Shown one piece after another: positions 9,282 through 18,373 of a stretch of DNA of 64,000 bases. A model generated the notes under the pieces. The model saw only the letters and a program-made list of their open reading frames with translations, did no database searches and was not told the DNA's origin. The DNA comes from Kistimonas scapharcae (GTDB lineage: Bacteria > Pseudomonadota > Gammaproteobacteria > Pseudomonadales > Endozoicomonadaceae). The position numbers were made by a program, and so were the translations under genes. The stretch is taken from assembly GCF_039540975.1 (NCBI RefSeq), contig NZ_BAABFL010000480.1:1-64000 (forward strand). Reading direction: 5' to 3'. Position 1 is the first letter of the stretch; each line of letters begins with the position of its first letter.

Positions 9282-9309
9282 AAAGCGGGAATAATCCTTA
9301 TCCCGCTTT
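9282..9309. terminator. Bidirectional rho-independent terminator
   Basis: Stem AAAGCGGGA / TCCCGCTTT, with additional ATAA/TTAT pairing inside, flanked by T6 on the plus strand and A's on the left. It separates the 80-aa gene from the convergent ybfF. Confidence 0.88.
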
Positions 9310-9327
9310 TTTACTCACTTTGTTGGT

Positions 9328-10107
9328 TCAACTGTTGAGCCCTGACAAAAAACGACTCACGATCCGGTTAAACAATTCAGGTTTTTCCGCATGCAACCAG
9401 TGGCCGGCTCCCCCAATCACTTTTAACTGGCTCGCTGGAAACAGTAACAACACTTGTTTTTGATGTGCACTATCGATGTAATCCGAACACTCTCCCTTCA
9501 CGAATAATACCGGCCCCTCATAGGGCATATCGCCGGTGGGTGCTAAGCGAATATTCTGATAACTGCCGTGAATACCTGTGAGATTCACACGCCATACATA
9601 ACGCTCTTCTGGTGTTCTTACGAGATTACGCAACAGAAACTGACGAACACCGGACTCAGCCACATGCCCCGCCAGTATTTGATCGGCTTCTTTGCGCTGA
9701 TGAATCTCGTGTTCAGCGACCGCAAACATTCCTTTAAAAACATCGGTATGCCAAGCTGGATATTCAACCGGTGCAATATCCGCAACAATCAACCCTGTCA
9801 CGCGTTCTGGCGCGTCCAATGCAAGCTGCATCGCCACCTTGCCGCCCATGGAGTGTCCCAGCAGGACCGATTTATCAAGACCATTGTCGTCCATATAGGC
9901 CAACACATCAGCAGCCATGGAAGGGTAATCCATCACATCGGTATGTGGTGAAGCGCCATGATTCCTTAAGTCCAGCAAATGAACGCAGTAGTCACTTGCC
10001 AGTGCTCTTGCAACAACCCCGAGGTTGTCGCCTGCACCGAACAGACCATGAATAAGAATCACCGGTTTACCGGCACCGCTGGTTTTAGCAAAAAGTTTTA
10101 CAGGCAT
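9328..10107 (-). CDS. ybfF: Alpha/beta hydrolase, YbfF-type esterase
   Basis: Acyl-CoA/carboxyl-ester hydrolase of the alpha/beta fold. The oxyanion-hole segment HGLFGAGDNLG, the RNHG motif, the nucleophile elbow GHSMGG and the terminal GAGHWLHAEKP (catalytic His) all match E. coli YbfF, as does the length of 259 residues. It is cytosolic, with no signal peptide. It is divergent from the symporter gene at 10272 across 164 bp. Confidence 0.9.
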   Translation of the reverse strand: MPVKLFAKTSGAGKPVILIHGLFGAGDNLGVVARALASDYCVHLLDLRNHGASPHTDVMDYPSMAADVLAYMDDNGLDKSVLLGHSMGGKVAMQLALDAPERVTGLIVADIAPVEYPAWHTDVFKGMFAVAEHEIHQRKEADQILAGHVAESGVRQFLLRNLVRTPEERYVWRVNLTGIHGSYQNIRLAPTGDMPYEGPVLFVKGECSDYIDSAHQKQVLLLFPASQLKVIGGAGHWLHAEKPELFNRIVSRFLSGLNS

Positions 10108-10271
10108 CAGGACGTACAGTTGTTGATAGCGACAAACAGTATTGGACGGGAAAAGTACTTATATTACCAGCAAACCCCACTCACTAAACTCCAAATCCCG
10201 GTGTTATGGAAAAATGTCCCTTCCGGTTATCCGTTAGGAGCTTCAGAGAACCAACCATTTGGAGAAGAACG

Positions 10272-11549
10272 ATGAGTACCAGCTCCACATCGGGTATGAA
10301 CCCATGGCGTCTATGGAACCGCCTGCCACTGTGGCAGAAAATCCTGGCCGGCATGGTGATAGGCATCATAACAGGGGGAATTATCGGGCCTGATGCCATC
10401 GTACTGAAACCCATTGGTACGATTTTCGTCAACGCTATCAAGATGTTAATAGTGCCCCTGGTCTTCTGTTCACTGATTGTCGGCGTCACCTCGATGCAGG
10501 ATACCGGCAAAATGGGACGTCTCGGACTTAAGTCCATTGTCTTTTATTTGCTGACCACCGCCATTGCGATTTCCATCGGTCTTGCACTCGGTCACTTCCT
10601 GGCGCCCGGCGAAGGCATGAACCTCATTGCCAAAGAGCAGGAAGCGGTTAAGGAAGCTCCAAGCCTTGTCAATACACTGGTCTCCATTATTCCCAACAAT
10701 CCGGTTAAGGCGATGGCCACTGGCAATATCCTGCAGATCATTGTCTTTGCCCTCGCACTGGGTATTTCACTGAATCTGATTGGTGATCACGGTAAACCGG
10801 CTATCGCGATTTTCACCAGCCTGGCAGAAGCCATGTATAAACTGACCGGCCTGGTCATGGTATTTGCGCCATACGGTGTGTTTGGTCTGATGGCCTGGGT
10901 TTCAGGCGCCTACGGCATGGATGTCCTGTTGCCGCTCATTAAGGTGATCGCTGCCGTTTATATTGGCTGCCTGTTACATGTCTACGGTTTCTACGGCGCC
11001 GTGATTGCACTGATCGGACGCCTGAATCCCATGCGTTTCTTCAGTGGTATCGTCGACGCTCAGGCCATTGCCTTCACCACCTCCAGCAGTGCAGGCAGCC
11101 TGCCCGTCAGCCTGCGCTGCAGCCAGCGACTGGGCGCCTCCCGGGGCACATCCAGCTTCATTCTGCCACTGGGTGCGACCATCAACATGGATGGCACCGC
11201 GCTGTATCAGGGTGTCACTGCACTATTCGTGGCGCAGGCGTTTGGCGTTCCGCTAACGCCGGGTGACTATGCCACTATCATTGCGACCGCCACTTTGGCA
11301 TCCATCGGTACCGCCGGTGTTCCGGGTGCGGGTCTGATCATGCTGACACTGGTACTGACAACTGTCGGTCTGCCTATGGAAGGTGTTGCGTTGATCGCCG
11401 GTATCGACCGTCTGCTGGACATGGCACGTACCATGGTGAACGTCAGTGGCGACTTGATGGTCACCACCCTGGTGGCCAAGAGTGAGGGTGAACTCGATAC
11501 CGAACTCTATAACGGCACCAGGAAATTCGTCGAAACGACACCGTCCTGA
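10272..11549 (+). CDS. Dicarboxylate/amino acid:cation symporter (DAACS family)
   Basis: Sodium- or proton-coupled uptake of glutamate/aspartate or C4-dicarboxylates. The hallmark re-entrant loop SSSAGSLPVSL, the NMDGTALYQG motif and the GVPGAGLIML segment are all present, with about eight hydrophobic segments plus two hairpins. The ATG at 10272 is chosen because GGAGAAG lies just ahead of it and typical homologues begin near the WQKILAG helix; the upstream ATG at 10206 would add 22 atypical residues. The product is 425 residues. The gene downstream encodes a carboxypeptidase that would release glutamate, so glutamate is a likely substrate (inference). Confidence 0.9.
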   Translation: MSTSSTSGMNPWRLWNRLPLWQKILAGMVIGIITGGIIGPDAIVLKPIGTIFVNAIKMLIVPLVFCSLIVGVTSMQDTGKMGRLGLKSIVFYLLTTAIAISIGLALGHFLAPGEGMNLIAKEQEAVKEAPSLVNTLVSIIPNNPVKAMATGNILQIIVFALALGISLNLIGDHGKPAIAIFTSLAEAMYKLTGLVMVFAPYGVFGLMAWVSGAYGMDVLLPLIKVIAAVYIGCLLHVYGFYGAVIALIGRLNPMRFFSGIVDAQAIAFTTSSSAGSLPVSLRCSQRLGASRGTSSFILPLGATINMDGTALYQGVTALFVAQAFGVPLTPGDYATIIATATLASIGTAGVPGAGLIMLTLVLTTVGLPMEGVALIAGIDRLLDMARTMVNVSGDLMVTTLVAKSEGELDTELYNGTRKFVETTPS

Positions 11550-11563
11550 TCACCACTATACGA

Positions 11564-11606
11564 CTGCGTCGCGTCGATTCAGGCCCACAGATTCGACGCG
11601 ACGCAG
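11564..11606. terminator. GC-rich hairpin after the symporter gene
   Basis: Perfect 14-bp arms CTGCGTCGCGTCGA / TCGACGCGACGCAG around a 15-nt loop. The only T-rich sequence nearby is TTTCTT. It lies 15 nt after the symporter stop, so termination or mRNA 3'-end stabilisation is likely. A similar GCGTCGCG hairpin is found at 48459-48487. Confidence 0.6.
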
Positions 11607-11713
11607 ACGCTTTCTTGATCCACGTCAGTATTCGTTTTCCCCAGTCCTTTAGCCTCTTGCAGTTTTCTGTAACGCAGAATCGTTCTGCCCTCGCCATGAG
11701 TGATTGACCTCGT

Positions 11714-12847
11714 ATGAGTACCTTTGAATTCAGTCTGGATGCTTATCTTTCTGATCTTGAGCCCCTGATCAATGTGGATTGCGGCACCTGCACCCCGGAA
11801 GGCGTTGCAGCCATTGCTGACCTGATGACGGCCCACTACGAGAGCATTGGCTGGCATGTCACCCGTCATCACGTCGATGACCGGGCAGGCCCCTGCCTGA
11901 GCGTGACCAACAAGCCGGAAGCCACCGAATATGATGTGTTGCTGGTCGGCCATATGGATACCGTCTTCCCCAAGGGCACCGTGGCTGAACGTCCCATGTC
12001 TGTCCGTGAAGGTCAGGCTTACGGTCCCGGTGTTGCCGATATGAAATCCGGTCTGCTCAATGCGTTCTACGCCTTAAAGCATCTGCCACAGACCATGACC
12101 GACAAACTGGCGATCTGCGTTGCCATGAACTGTGACGAGGAAATCGGTAGCATCTATTCCCAGAATTTCATTGAATCCATGGCGAAGAAAAGCAAACAGG
12201 TTCTCGTTTGCGAAGCAGCCCGTACGGATGGCTCACTGGTCAAGGCCCGTAAAGGTCTGGCCGTGTACGACATCGAATTCCACGGTCGTGCCGCCCATGC
12301 CGGCAACGAGCCCGAAAAAGGCATTTCCGCCATCACCGAAATGGCCCAGTGGATTGTTGAACTCAACAAACTGACCAACTTTGAAAACGGCACCACCCTG
12401 AACTTCGGCGTTGTCTCCGGCGGCAGTGCGGGCAATGTTGTCCCCGAGCATGCCAAGGCCTGCCTTGATATCCGTTTCTGGAATAACGCGGATTACGAAC
12501 AGATTGATTTCCGTCTGCACGAACTGGCGGAAAATCCGTTCCTGCAAGGCATTCGTATCGAAAAGGTTCGTACGGCTCACAAACCGGCCATGGTGCCCAG
12601 CGAGCAGACTGAAGCCCTGATGGCACTGGTAGAAGCCTGCGGTCGTGAAGAAAATATCGACATCACCTGGCAGGCCGTCGGCGGTGGCAGTGACGCCAAC
12701 TTTACGGCAGCCCTGGGTATTCCGTCCCTGGACGGTCTGGGTCCCATTGGTGGTGCCATGCACAGTGACAAGGAGTTCCTGGTACTGGACTCCATTGAGC
12801 CCCGCATCCGACTCCTGCAGCGCGTTCTGACGCGACTGGCCGACTAA
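11714..12847 (+). CDS. M20 family metallopeptidase, glutamate carboxypeptidase-like
   Basis: Zinc-dependent exopeptidase of the carboxypeptidase G2 type, which removes C-terminal glutamate from folates or peptides. Visible motifs: HMDTVFPKG (metal His and Asp), GPGVADMKSG (bridging Asp), NCDEEIGS (catalytic and metal Glu pair), the dimerisation domain beginning near AAHAGNEPEKG, and GGGSDANF. The product is 377 residues with no signal peptide, so probably cytosolic; classical CPG2 is periplasmic. It lies downstream of a DAACS symporter with a hairpin between, so it may have its own promoter. Other M20 activities such as aminoacyl deacetylation cannot be excluded. Confidence 0.85.
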   Translation: MSTFEFSLDAYLSDLEPLINVDCGTCTPEGVAAIADLMTAHYESIGWHVTRHHVDDRAGPCLSVTNKPEATEYDVLLVGHMDTVFPKGTVAERPMSVREGQAYGPGVADMKSGLLNAFYALKHLPQTMTDKLAICVAMNCDEEIGSIYSQNFIESMAKKSKQVLVCEAARTDGSLVKARKGLAVYDIEFHGRAAHAGNEPEKGISAITEMAQWIVELNKLTNFENGTTLNFGVVSGGSAGNVVPEHAKACLDIRFWNNADYEQIDFRLHELAENPFLQGIRIEKVRTAHKPAMVPSEQTEALMALVEACGREENIDITWQAVGGGSDANFTAALGIPSLDGLGPIGGAMHSDKEFLVLDSIEPRIRLLQRVLTRLAD

Positions 12848-12859
12848 TCTGCCTCTGAT

Positions 12860-12893
12860 TTCGCCGGCAACATGCCCTTTATGTGTCGGCGAA
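12860..12893. terminator. Possible hairpin terminator after the M20 gene
   Basis: TTCGCCG / CGGCGAA arms with inner ACAT/ATGT pairing, 12 nt after the stop codon. No T-run, so confidence is low. Confidence 0.35.
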
Positions 12894-13005
12894 CCATGAC
12901 GAATACCCTTTCCTGTTGCTAAGCTGACTAGATAACACTGTAAAAAAACAGCTTATTTTCATAACCAGATAGTATCGTTTTACAGCCAATAACAAGGAAT
13001 CGTTA

Positions 13006-14904
13006 TTGGACAAGGTTGTCAGGCAAGGGATTATGCTAAAAAAATTATTATTGCCCTCCATCTTCATTCTGCTCGCTTACGGTTTCTGGATCAGCCCCGA
13101 TTTCAAGGTCATCGCCGCCGGTATCGCTGTCTTTTTGTTTGGGATGCTTTGTTTGGAACAGGGGTTCAAGGTCTTCACCGGCGGTATTCTGGAACAACTG
13201 CTGAACCGTACAACACGTACACGAACGGGCAGTTTCAGTTTTGGTTTATTTTCTACAGCGTTTCTGCAATCCAGTTCACTGGTGTCTGTCATCACCCTGT
13301 CGTTTTTAAGTACCGGGCTGATCACATTGATCCAGGGCACGGGAATTCTGTTTGGTGCAAACCTGGGATCTACGTTCGGCACATGGCTGGTCGCTACATT
13401 GGGCCTGAAAGTCAAAATATCCACCTATGCCATGCCGCTACTGGTCTTTGGCACCCTGCTGCAACTGCAGAAGAACCGCCAGCTGAAAGGCTGCGGGTTC
13501 GCCATTCTGGGGTTAGGTTTCCTGATTCTCGGTATCCACTATGTGAAAGAAGGCTTTGAAACCTTCAGCAATGGCAGCGGACTCTTAGCTGCTTATAGCG
13601 ATGAAGGACATATTCTCGCCTTTGTCTTGGCCGGTATGGTGCTCACCGTCCTGATGCAGTCCAGCCATGCCCTGCTGGTGCTGACTATCGCCGCATTGGC
13701 CAGCGGACAACTGGGCTATGAAGCTGCGCTGGCCATGTGCATCGGTTCCAACATCGGCACCACCGCAACCACCTTTCTCGGCTCCATCAGTGCTGGCAGT
13801 GATGGCAAGCGCCTGGCGTTTGCCCACCTTGTCTTCAAAATGGTGGCGACCGTCATCATTCTTCCGCTGCTACCGCTGTTTATCCTCCTTAATGATGAGC
13901 TTGCCGCACTTCTGGGGATTGCCGCGACTGATTACACACTGAAACTGGCGCTGTTCCACACGCTGTTCAACCTGCTGGGCGCAGTGATCCTGATGCCATT
14001 TCTGCCTCAGCTGGTTAAAAAACTTCAGCGAATGTTTCTTACTAAAGAAGAAGGCAACACACTGCCTCTGAGCATGCCGGATGGTCAGACAGAGCGAGCC
14101 ATATACCTCACCGATGCAGCTCAAAATCATCCCGAAGCCGCACTAAAAGCCCTGCAACAGGAATGTGCCCGCCTCTATCGCAATACGGTGACCCTGATTT
14201 GTTTTGGTATTTACCTTAACAGTGAGCAATTACTGAAAAGCCGTGACCTGGTCGCCCTGACCAGTGACCGGGTTCCCCCCTGGCCTGACTGGGGTATCAA
14301 CAAGCTCTATAAGCGGCATATTAAGGGTATCTACAACGATATTCTTGAATACAGCAGTGTCATGGAAGGTGAGCTGGATAGACATCAGTCTTCCGAACTA
14401 TTCGCAACAAAACTGGCCTGCCGTAATTTCATTGAAGCCGTTAAAGACCTGAAACATCTGAATAGCAATATGGCACGCCATATTCATTCCGATAATGCGC
14501 TGGTGAGAGAGCAGTACAACCAACTTCGCCGACGCATCGCTGTAACCGTGAAGGAGATTCAGATCATCAGCGACAATGGTCCGGATGAAGTTATTGCCAG
14601 TACGGACCAGCTAAAACTGCGTTTACACCAGCAGGATCTATTAACCAGTGGCGAACTGGATCGATTGATTCAAAGCGGAGAGGTGGATTCTTTCGTTGCC
14701 AGTTCACTTATTAACGACAACGGTTATGTACATACCATCTGTAATAGTCTGATTGATGGGGCAGTCATCGTCATGCTGGGCGGGAATGCCGATATTATGC
14801 GCCTTGACGAAGAAGACCCCTCCCCCACCTTCGACCAGTTTGATACACCGGAACCGAGGAAAAAAAGCCGCTCCGGATTTACGATCATCAACGGCCGGCG
14901 CTGA
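13006..14904 (+). CDS. Na/Pi cotransporter family protein with PhoU-like domain
   Basis: NptA/YjbB-type phosphate carrier. Residues 1-335 hold two inverted repeats of the Na/Pi module with the QSSS (FLQSSSLV) and QSSHA (MQSSHALLV) motifs and about nine membrane segments. Residues 370-620 are helical and charged, like the PhoU-type cytosolic domain fused to many bacterial members. The start is uncertain: TTG at 13006 has AAGGA seven bases upstream, and ATG at 13033 has a weaker site but begins directly at the first membrane segment. Such carriers often export phosphate; direction cannot be read from sequence. Confidence 0.88.
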   Translation: MDKVVRQGIMLKKLLLPSIFILLAYGFWISPDFKVIAAGIAVFLFGMLCLEQGFKVFTGGILEQLLNRTTRTRTGSFSFGLFSTAFLQSSSLVSVITLSFLSTGLITLIQGTGILFGANLGSTFGTWLVATLGLKVKISTYAMPLLVFGTLLQLQKNRQLKGCGFAILGLGFLILGIHYVKEGFETFSNGSGLLAAYSDEGHILAFVLAGMVLTVLMQSSHALLVLTIAALASGQLGYEAALAMCIGSNIGTTATTFLGSISAGSDGKRLAFAHLVFKMVATVIILPLLPLFILLNDELAALLGIAATDYTLKLALFHTLFNLLGAVILMPFLPQLVKKLQRMFLTKEEGNTLPLSMPDGQTERAIYLTDAAQNHPEAALKALQQECARLYRNTVTLICFGIYLNSEQLLKSRDLVALTSDRVPPWPDWGINKLYKRHIKGIYNDILEYSSVMEGELDRHQSSELFATKLACRNFIEAVKDLKHLNSNMARHIHSDNALVREQYNQLRRRIAVTVKEIQIISDNGPDEVIASTDQLKLRLHQQDLLTSGELDRLIQSGEVDSFVASSLINDNGYVHTICNSLIDGAVIVMLGGNADIMRLDEEDPSPTFDQFDTPEPRKKSRSGFTIINGRR

Positions 14905-14932
14905 ACCCTCAGCGCCTGACCGACATCTTCAT

Positions 14933-15766
14933 TTACACGGCGACTGGCGCCTTGATATGTGGATGCGCCTGGTAATCCTGCAGTTCAAAATCTTCAAACC
15001 GGAAATCGAAGATGTTATTAACAGCAGGATTCAGTTTCATTGTGGGTAAGGGATAGGGCTCACGGGCCAACTGAGTTTCTACCTGCTCTGCATGATTTGA
15101 ATAGAGGTGTGCATCACCAAACGTATGCACAAAGTCGCCCAACTCAAGATGGCAAACCTGGGCAATCATCATGGTCAATAAAGCATAGGAGGCGATGTTG
15201 AAGGGAACACCCAGGAAGATATCCGCACTGCGCTGATACAGCTGGCAGGATAGTTTTCCATTCTGTACATAGAACTGGAACAGGCAGTGGCAGGGTGGTA
15301 ACGCCTGCTTTCCATTCGCCGCATTCTCACGGGGCTTCATACTGACATCAGGCAATACGACAGGGTTCCAGGCGCTGACTACCAGACGACGGGAGTCGGG
15401 GTTTGCCCGGATTTCCTCAATAATATTGGCAATCTGGTCGACCACCTCACCATTGGGGCCTTCCCAGGAACGCCACTGTTTGCCATAGACTGGGCCCAGG
15501 TCACCGTCTGGTGTCGCCCATTCATCCCAGATGGAAACCCCGTTTTTCTTGAGGTAAGCAATGTTGGTCTCTCCCCGGAGAAACCACAGCAGTTCATGAA
15601 TAATGGAACGAAGGTGGCACTTCTTGGTGGTCACCAGCGGGAATCCCTGGCTGAGATCAAACCGCATCTGGTAACCAAACACACTCCACGTACCGGTACC
15701 GGTACGGTCATCCTTGTAGACGCCCTGCTCTTTCACATGACGCATCAGGTCCAGATATTGTTTCAT
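14933..15766 (-). CDS. thyA: Thymidylate synthase ThyA
   Basis: Makes dTMP from dUMP with methylene-tetrahydrofolate. The active-site cysteine is C159 in PPCHC, with the downstream FQFYV, QRSADIFLGVPFNI and HTFGDAHLYSNH segments complete. At 277 residues it is 13 longer than the E. coli enzyme; the extra residues sit just ahead of the catalytic cysteine (about 143-155), a known position of length variation. It lies 12 bp downstream of lgt on the same strand, an arrangement shared with E. coli and Pseudomonas. Confidence 0.97.
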   Translation of the reverse strand: MKQYLDLMRHVKEQGVYKDDRTGTGTWSVFGYQMRFDLSQGFPLVTTKKCHLRSIIHELLWFLRGETNIAYLKKNGVSIWDEWATPDGDLGPVYGKQWRSWEGPNGEVVDQIANIIEEIRANPDSRRLVVSAWNPVVLPDVSMKPRENAANGKQALPPCHCLFQFYVQNGKLSCQLYQRSADIFLGVPFNIASYALLTMMIAQVCHLELGDFVHTFGDAHLYSNHAEQVETQLAREPYPLPTMKLNPAVNNIFDFRFEDFELQDYQAHPHIKAPVAV

Positions 15767-15778
15767 ATTTGCCCCAAA

Positions 15779-16627
15779 CTATTTACTGACTTCGCCGTGG
15801 GCTGCCAGCCACTGGCGATCATCGCTGTTCGCGCCATCCACCAGGGGATATCGACGATAACCCAGCCAGATCAGCAATACGCCACCGGCAATCATGGGTG
15901 TCGATAACAGCTGCCCCATGGTCAGCCAGTCCCAGGCGATAAAGCCAAGCTGGCTGTCCGGCTGCCGAGCGAACTCAACGATGAATCTGAAAATACCGTA
16001 ACACAGCAGGAACAGACCCGACACCGCCATTCGCGGCCGGGGTTTACGGGAAAACCACCAGAGAATACAGAAAAGCGCAACACCCTCCAGGGCAAACTGA
16101 TAAAGCTGCGAGGGATGCCTGGCCAGCTGCTCGGGGTCACGGGGAAAGATCATGGCCCAGGGCACATCCGATGCCCGTCCCCAGAGCTCTCCACCGATAA
16201 AGTTACCGATACGTCCAGCTCCCAGGCCGAAGGGAACCAGTGGCGCAATAAAATCTGTCATCTGGAAAAACGATTTATTGAGTTTCCTGCCATAGAGGTA
16301 CATGGCCAGCAAGACACCCAACAGTCCACCATGGAACGACATGCCGCCTTCCCAGACCTTGAACAACCAGAGCGGATCACGGAGAAAATAGTCAAAATGG
16401 TAAAACAACACGTAGCCGAACCGGCCACCTACCACCACGCCCAGCGCGGCAAAGAAAATCAAGTCACCCAGCTGTTCCTCTGACCACAGACCACCGGATG
16501 TCCGACAACGACGATGGCCCAGCCACCAGGCCATGGCAAAACCGGCCAGGTAGGTCAGACCATACCAGTGCACCTGTACAGGTCCGATGGCAATAGCCAC
16601 CGGATCAATGGCAGGATATTGAATCAA
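15779..16627 (-). CDS. lgt: Prolipoprotein diacylglyceryl transferase Lgt
   Basis: Inner-membrane enzyme that attaches diacylglycerol to the lipobox cysteine of prolipoproteins, the first step of lipoprotein maturation. Seven hydrophobic segments and the HWYGLTY, HGGLLG and GRIGNFIGGELWGR signature stretches are present in 282 residues. The start is TTG at 16627, supported by GGGAG placed seven bases upstream; that site overlaps the stop of the TauE-type gene three bases before, so the two are probably translationally coupled. Confidence 0.96.
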   Translation of the reverse strand: MIQYPAIDPVAIAIGPVQVHWYGLTYLAGFAMAWWLGHRRCRTSGGLWSEEQLGDLIFFAALGVVVGGRFGYVLFYHFDYFLRDPLWLFKVWEGGMSFHGGLLGVLLAMYLYGRKLNKSFFQMTDFIAPLVPFGLGAGRIGNFIGGELWGRASDVPWAMIFPRDPEQLARHPSQLYQFALEGVALFCILWWFSRKPRPRMAVSGLFLLCYGIFRFIVEFARQPDSQLGFIAWDWLTMGQLLSTPMIAGGVLLIWLGYRRYPLVDGANSDDRQWLAAHGEVSK

Positions 16628-16630
16628 ACG

Positions 16631-17419
16631 TCAGCTCCCGATAATAAATTTCAGACCAATAACCAATAGCAACAAGGCAAACAGGTAACGCAACTTATCC
16701 GCAGGCAACCGGTGGGCAATGACGGCCCCCAGCCGTGCACAGGGCACACTCGCCAGCACGATGCCAATAAACGCCGGCCAGTAAACAAAGCCCGTACTGT
16801 ATGCCGGCAAGTTAGGGTTTGCATAACCCAGCAACATATTAACCAAGGCACCAACAATGGCGATAGGTAGGCCACATACGGAAGATGTTCCTACGGCCCG
16901 TTTCATCGCCATTCCATAGCGGGTCAGTAACGGTACGGTTAACGTACCGCCACCGATACCAAATACCGCAGAGACATAACCGATGCCTCCTCCATAGGCT
17001 CCCAGTCGTGCAGGACCGGGCATACTGCGAGTCGACTGCTGACGGCCGCCTCGATATATCCGCCAGGCAACCAGTAAAGCAAACATGCCAAGGAGGCTTT
17101 GTAGCAGACTCCCGCTGATACGAACGGCCGTCGCAACACCCAATACGGCACCCAGACAAATACCCGGAACCAGGTAACGGAACGCTTTCCAGTCAATACC
17201 GCCTTTCTGGTTGTGGCTGTATATGGAACTCAATGAGGTAGGAATGATTGTCGCGAGCGAAGTCCCCACCGCCATGTGCGTCAGCACTTCCGGAGACACC
17301 CCCTGCAGATGAAGCACAAAAATCAGTGCCGGAACAATAATAATGCCCCCCCCGACACCAAACAGACCGGCCAGCAAGCCCGCCACTGCGCCAGCCAGCA
17401 GGAATCCGATTACAAACAT
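16631..17419 (-). CDS. Sulfite exporter TauE/SafE family protein
   Basis: Predicted eight-helix inner-membrane anion exporter of the TSUP family. Two Gly-rich repeats are visible: GLFGVGGGIIIVP near the start and VFGIGGGTLTVPLL in the middle. I use the ATG at 17419, because GGAG lies six bases before it, rather than the GTG at 17431; the product is then 262 residues. It occupies the same place next to lgt and thyA as PA0340 in P. aeruginosa. The substrate (sulfite, sulfoacetate or another organosulfonate) is unknown. Confidence 0.88.
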   Translation of the reverse strand: MFVIGFLLAGAVAGLLAGLFGVGGGIIIVPALIFVLHLQGVSPEVLTHMAVGTSLATIIPTSLSSIYSHNQKGGIDWKAFRYLVPGICLGAVLGVATAVRISGSLLQSLLGMFALLVAWRIYRGGRQQSTRSMPGPARLGAYGGGIGYVSAVFGIGGGTLTVPLLTRYGMAMKRAVGTSSVCGLPIAIVGALVNMLLGYANPNLPAYSTGFVYWPAFIGIVLASVPCARLGAVIAHRLPADKLRYLFALLLLVIGLKFIIGS

Positions 17420-17518
17420 ATCAATCTCCACTCCGGCTGGTATTCACTGCGATGAACCTTGTGATAACCTGATTAATAAAGGTTTTGGAACAACCGCACA
17501 ATAAAAAGGCTGAATCGC

Positions 17519-18349
17519 ATGTGTCTCATCGCCCTGCGCTGGTCACCCGATGCTGAATGGCCGCTGATCGTAGCGGCCAATCGTGATGAATTCTATCAAC
17601 GTGCATCAGCTCCCGCCCATCACTGGCCCAACAACCCCGGACTCTTTGCCGGACTCGACAAACAGGCCGGTGGCACCTGGCTGGGTATCAATACCCAGGG
17701 ACGTTTTGCCGCTGTCACCAACTTCAGGCGACCGGGCGAAACCGGCACCATCAGCCGTGGTGCCCTGCCCCATGACTTTCTGACGGGTAATCAGACCGCT
17801 CAGGAATATCTGGATTCGCTGCAGGAAACCAGTCAGCAGTTTGCCGGTTTTAACCTGTTAATCGCCGATGATACGGGACTCTGGTACTTTACCAATCGAA
17901 GTCAAACGACGGCGGACGGAAATAGTCTACAACAACTCTCACCGGGAACCTATGGACTGAGCAACCACCTGCTGGATACACCGTGGCCAAAGTTGTTGCG
18001 ACTGAAAGAAGGCTTTATCCAGGCAAACGATAAACCGTCACCGGATGTGGCCGCCCTGATAGCCCTGCTTCAGGATGACTGGCAGCCAGAAGACACGGAA
18101 CTCCCTGACACCGGCGTCGGTATGGCACGGGAACGCCTGCTAAGTTCATGCTTTATCAGCAGCCCTGTTTATGGCACACGGACCAGCACTGCCCTGATCC
18201 TTAACCGCTATGGCCGGTTAAGCTGGCATGAGCAACACTATGGGCCGGATGGTGTCATGGAAGATCGATACGCTTGGGAATTGATGCTGAAGCCCGGCTG
18301 GATGACAACAACGGCGATCAGTCCGACTGAACCGATGAGAACGGCCTAA
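17519..18349 (+). CDS. NRDE family protein (TANGO2-like, DUF833)
   Basis: The family signature is at the start: Met-Cys followed by LIALRW, then AANRDEFY, GGTWLG and AAVTNFR. The penultimate cysteine is the predicted nucleophile of an Ntn-hydrolase-like fold. The product is 276 residues, as usual. Eukaryotic TANGO2 has been linked to haem and acyl-CoA handling; the bacterial role is unsettled. It is divergent from the TauE-type gene and convergent with ptsP (24 bp). Confidence 0.88.
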   Translation: MCLIALRWSPDAEWPLIVAANRDEFYQRASAPAHHWPNNPGLFAGLDKQAGGTWLGINTQGRFAAVTNFRRPGETGTISRGALPHDFLTGNQTAQEYLDSLQETSQQFAGFNLLIADDTGLWYFTNRSQTTADGNSLQQLSPGTYGLSNHLLDTPWPKLLRLKEGFIQANDKPSPDVAALIALLQDDWQPEDTELPDTGVGMARERLLSSCFISSPVYGTRTSTALILNRYGRLSWHEQHYGPDGVMEDRYAWELMLKPGWMTTTAISPTEPMRTA

Positions 18350-18373
18350 TAACAGCAGCGCTGATGAGGAAGA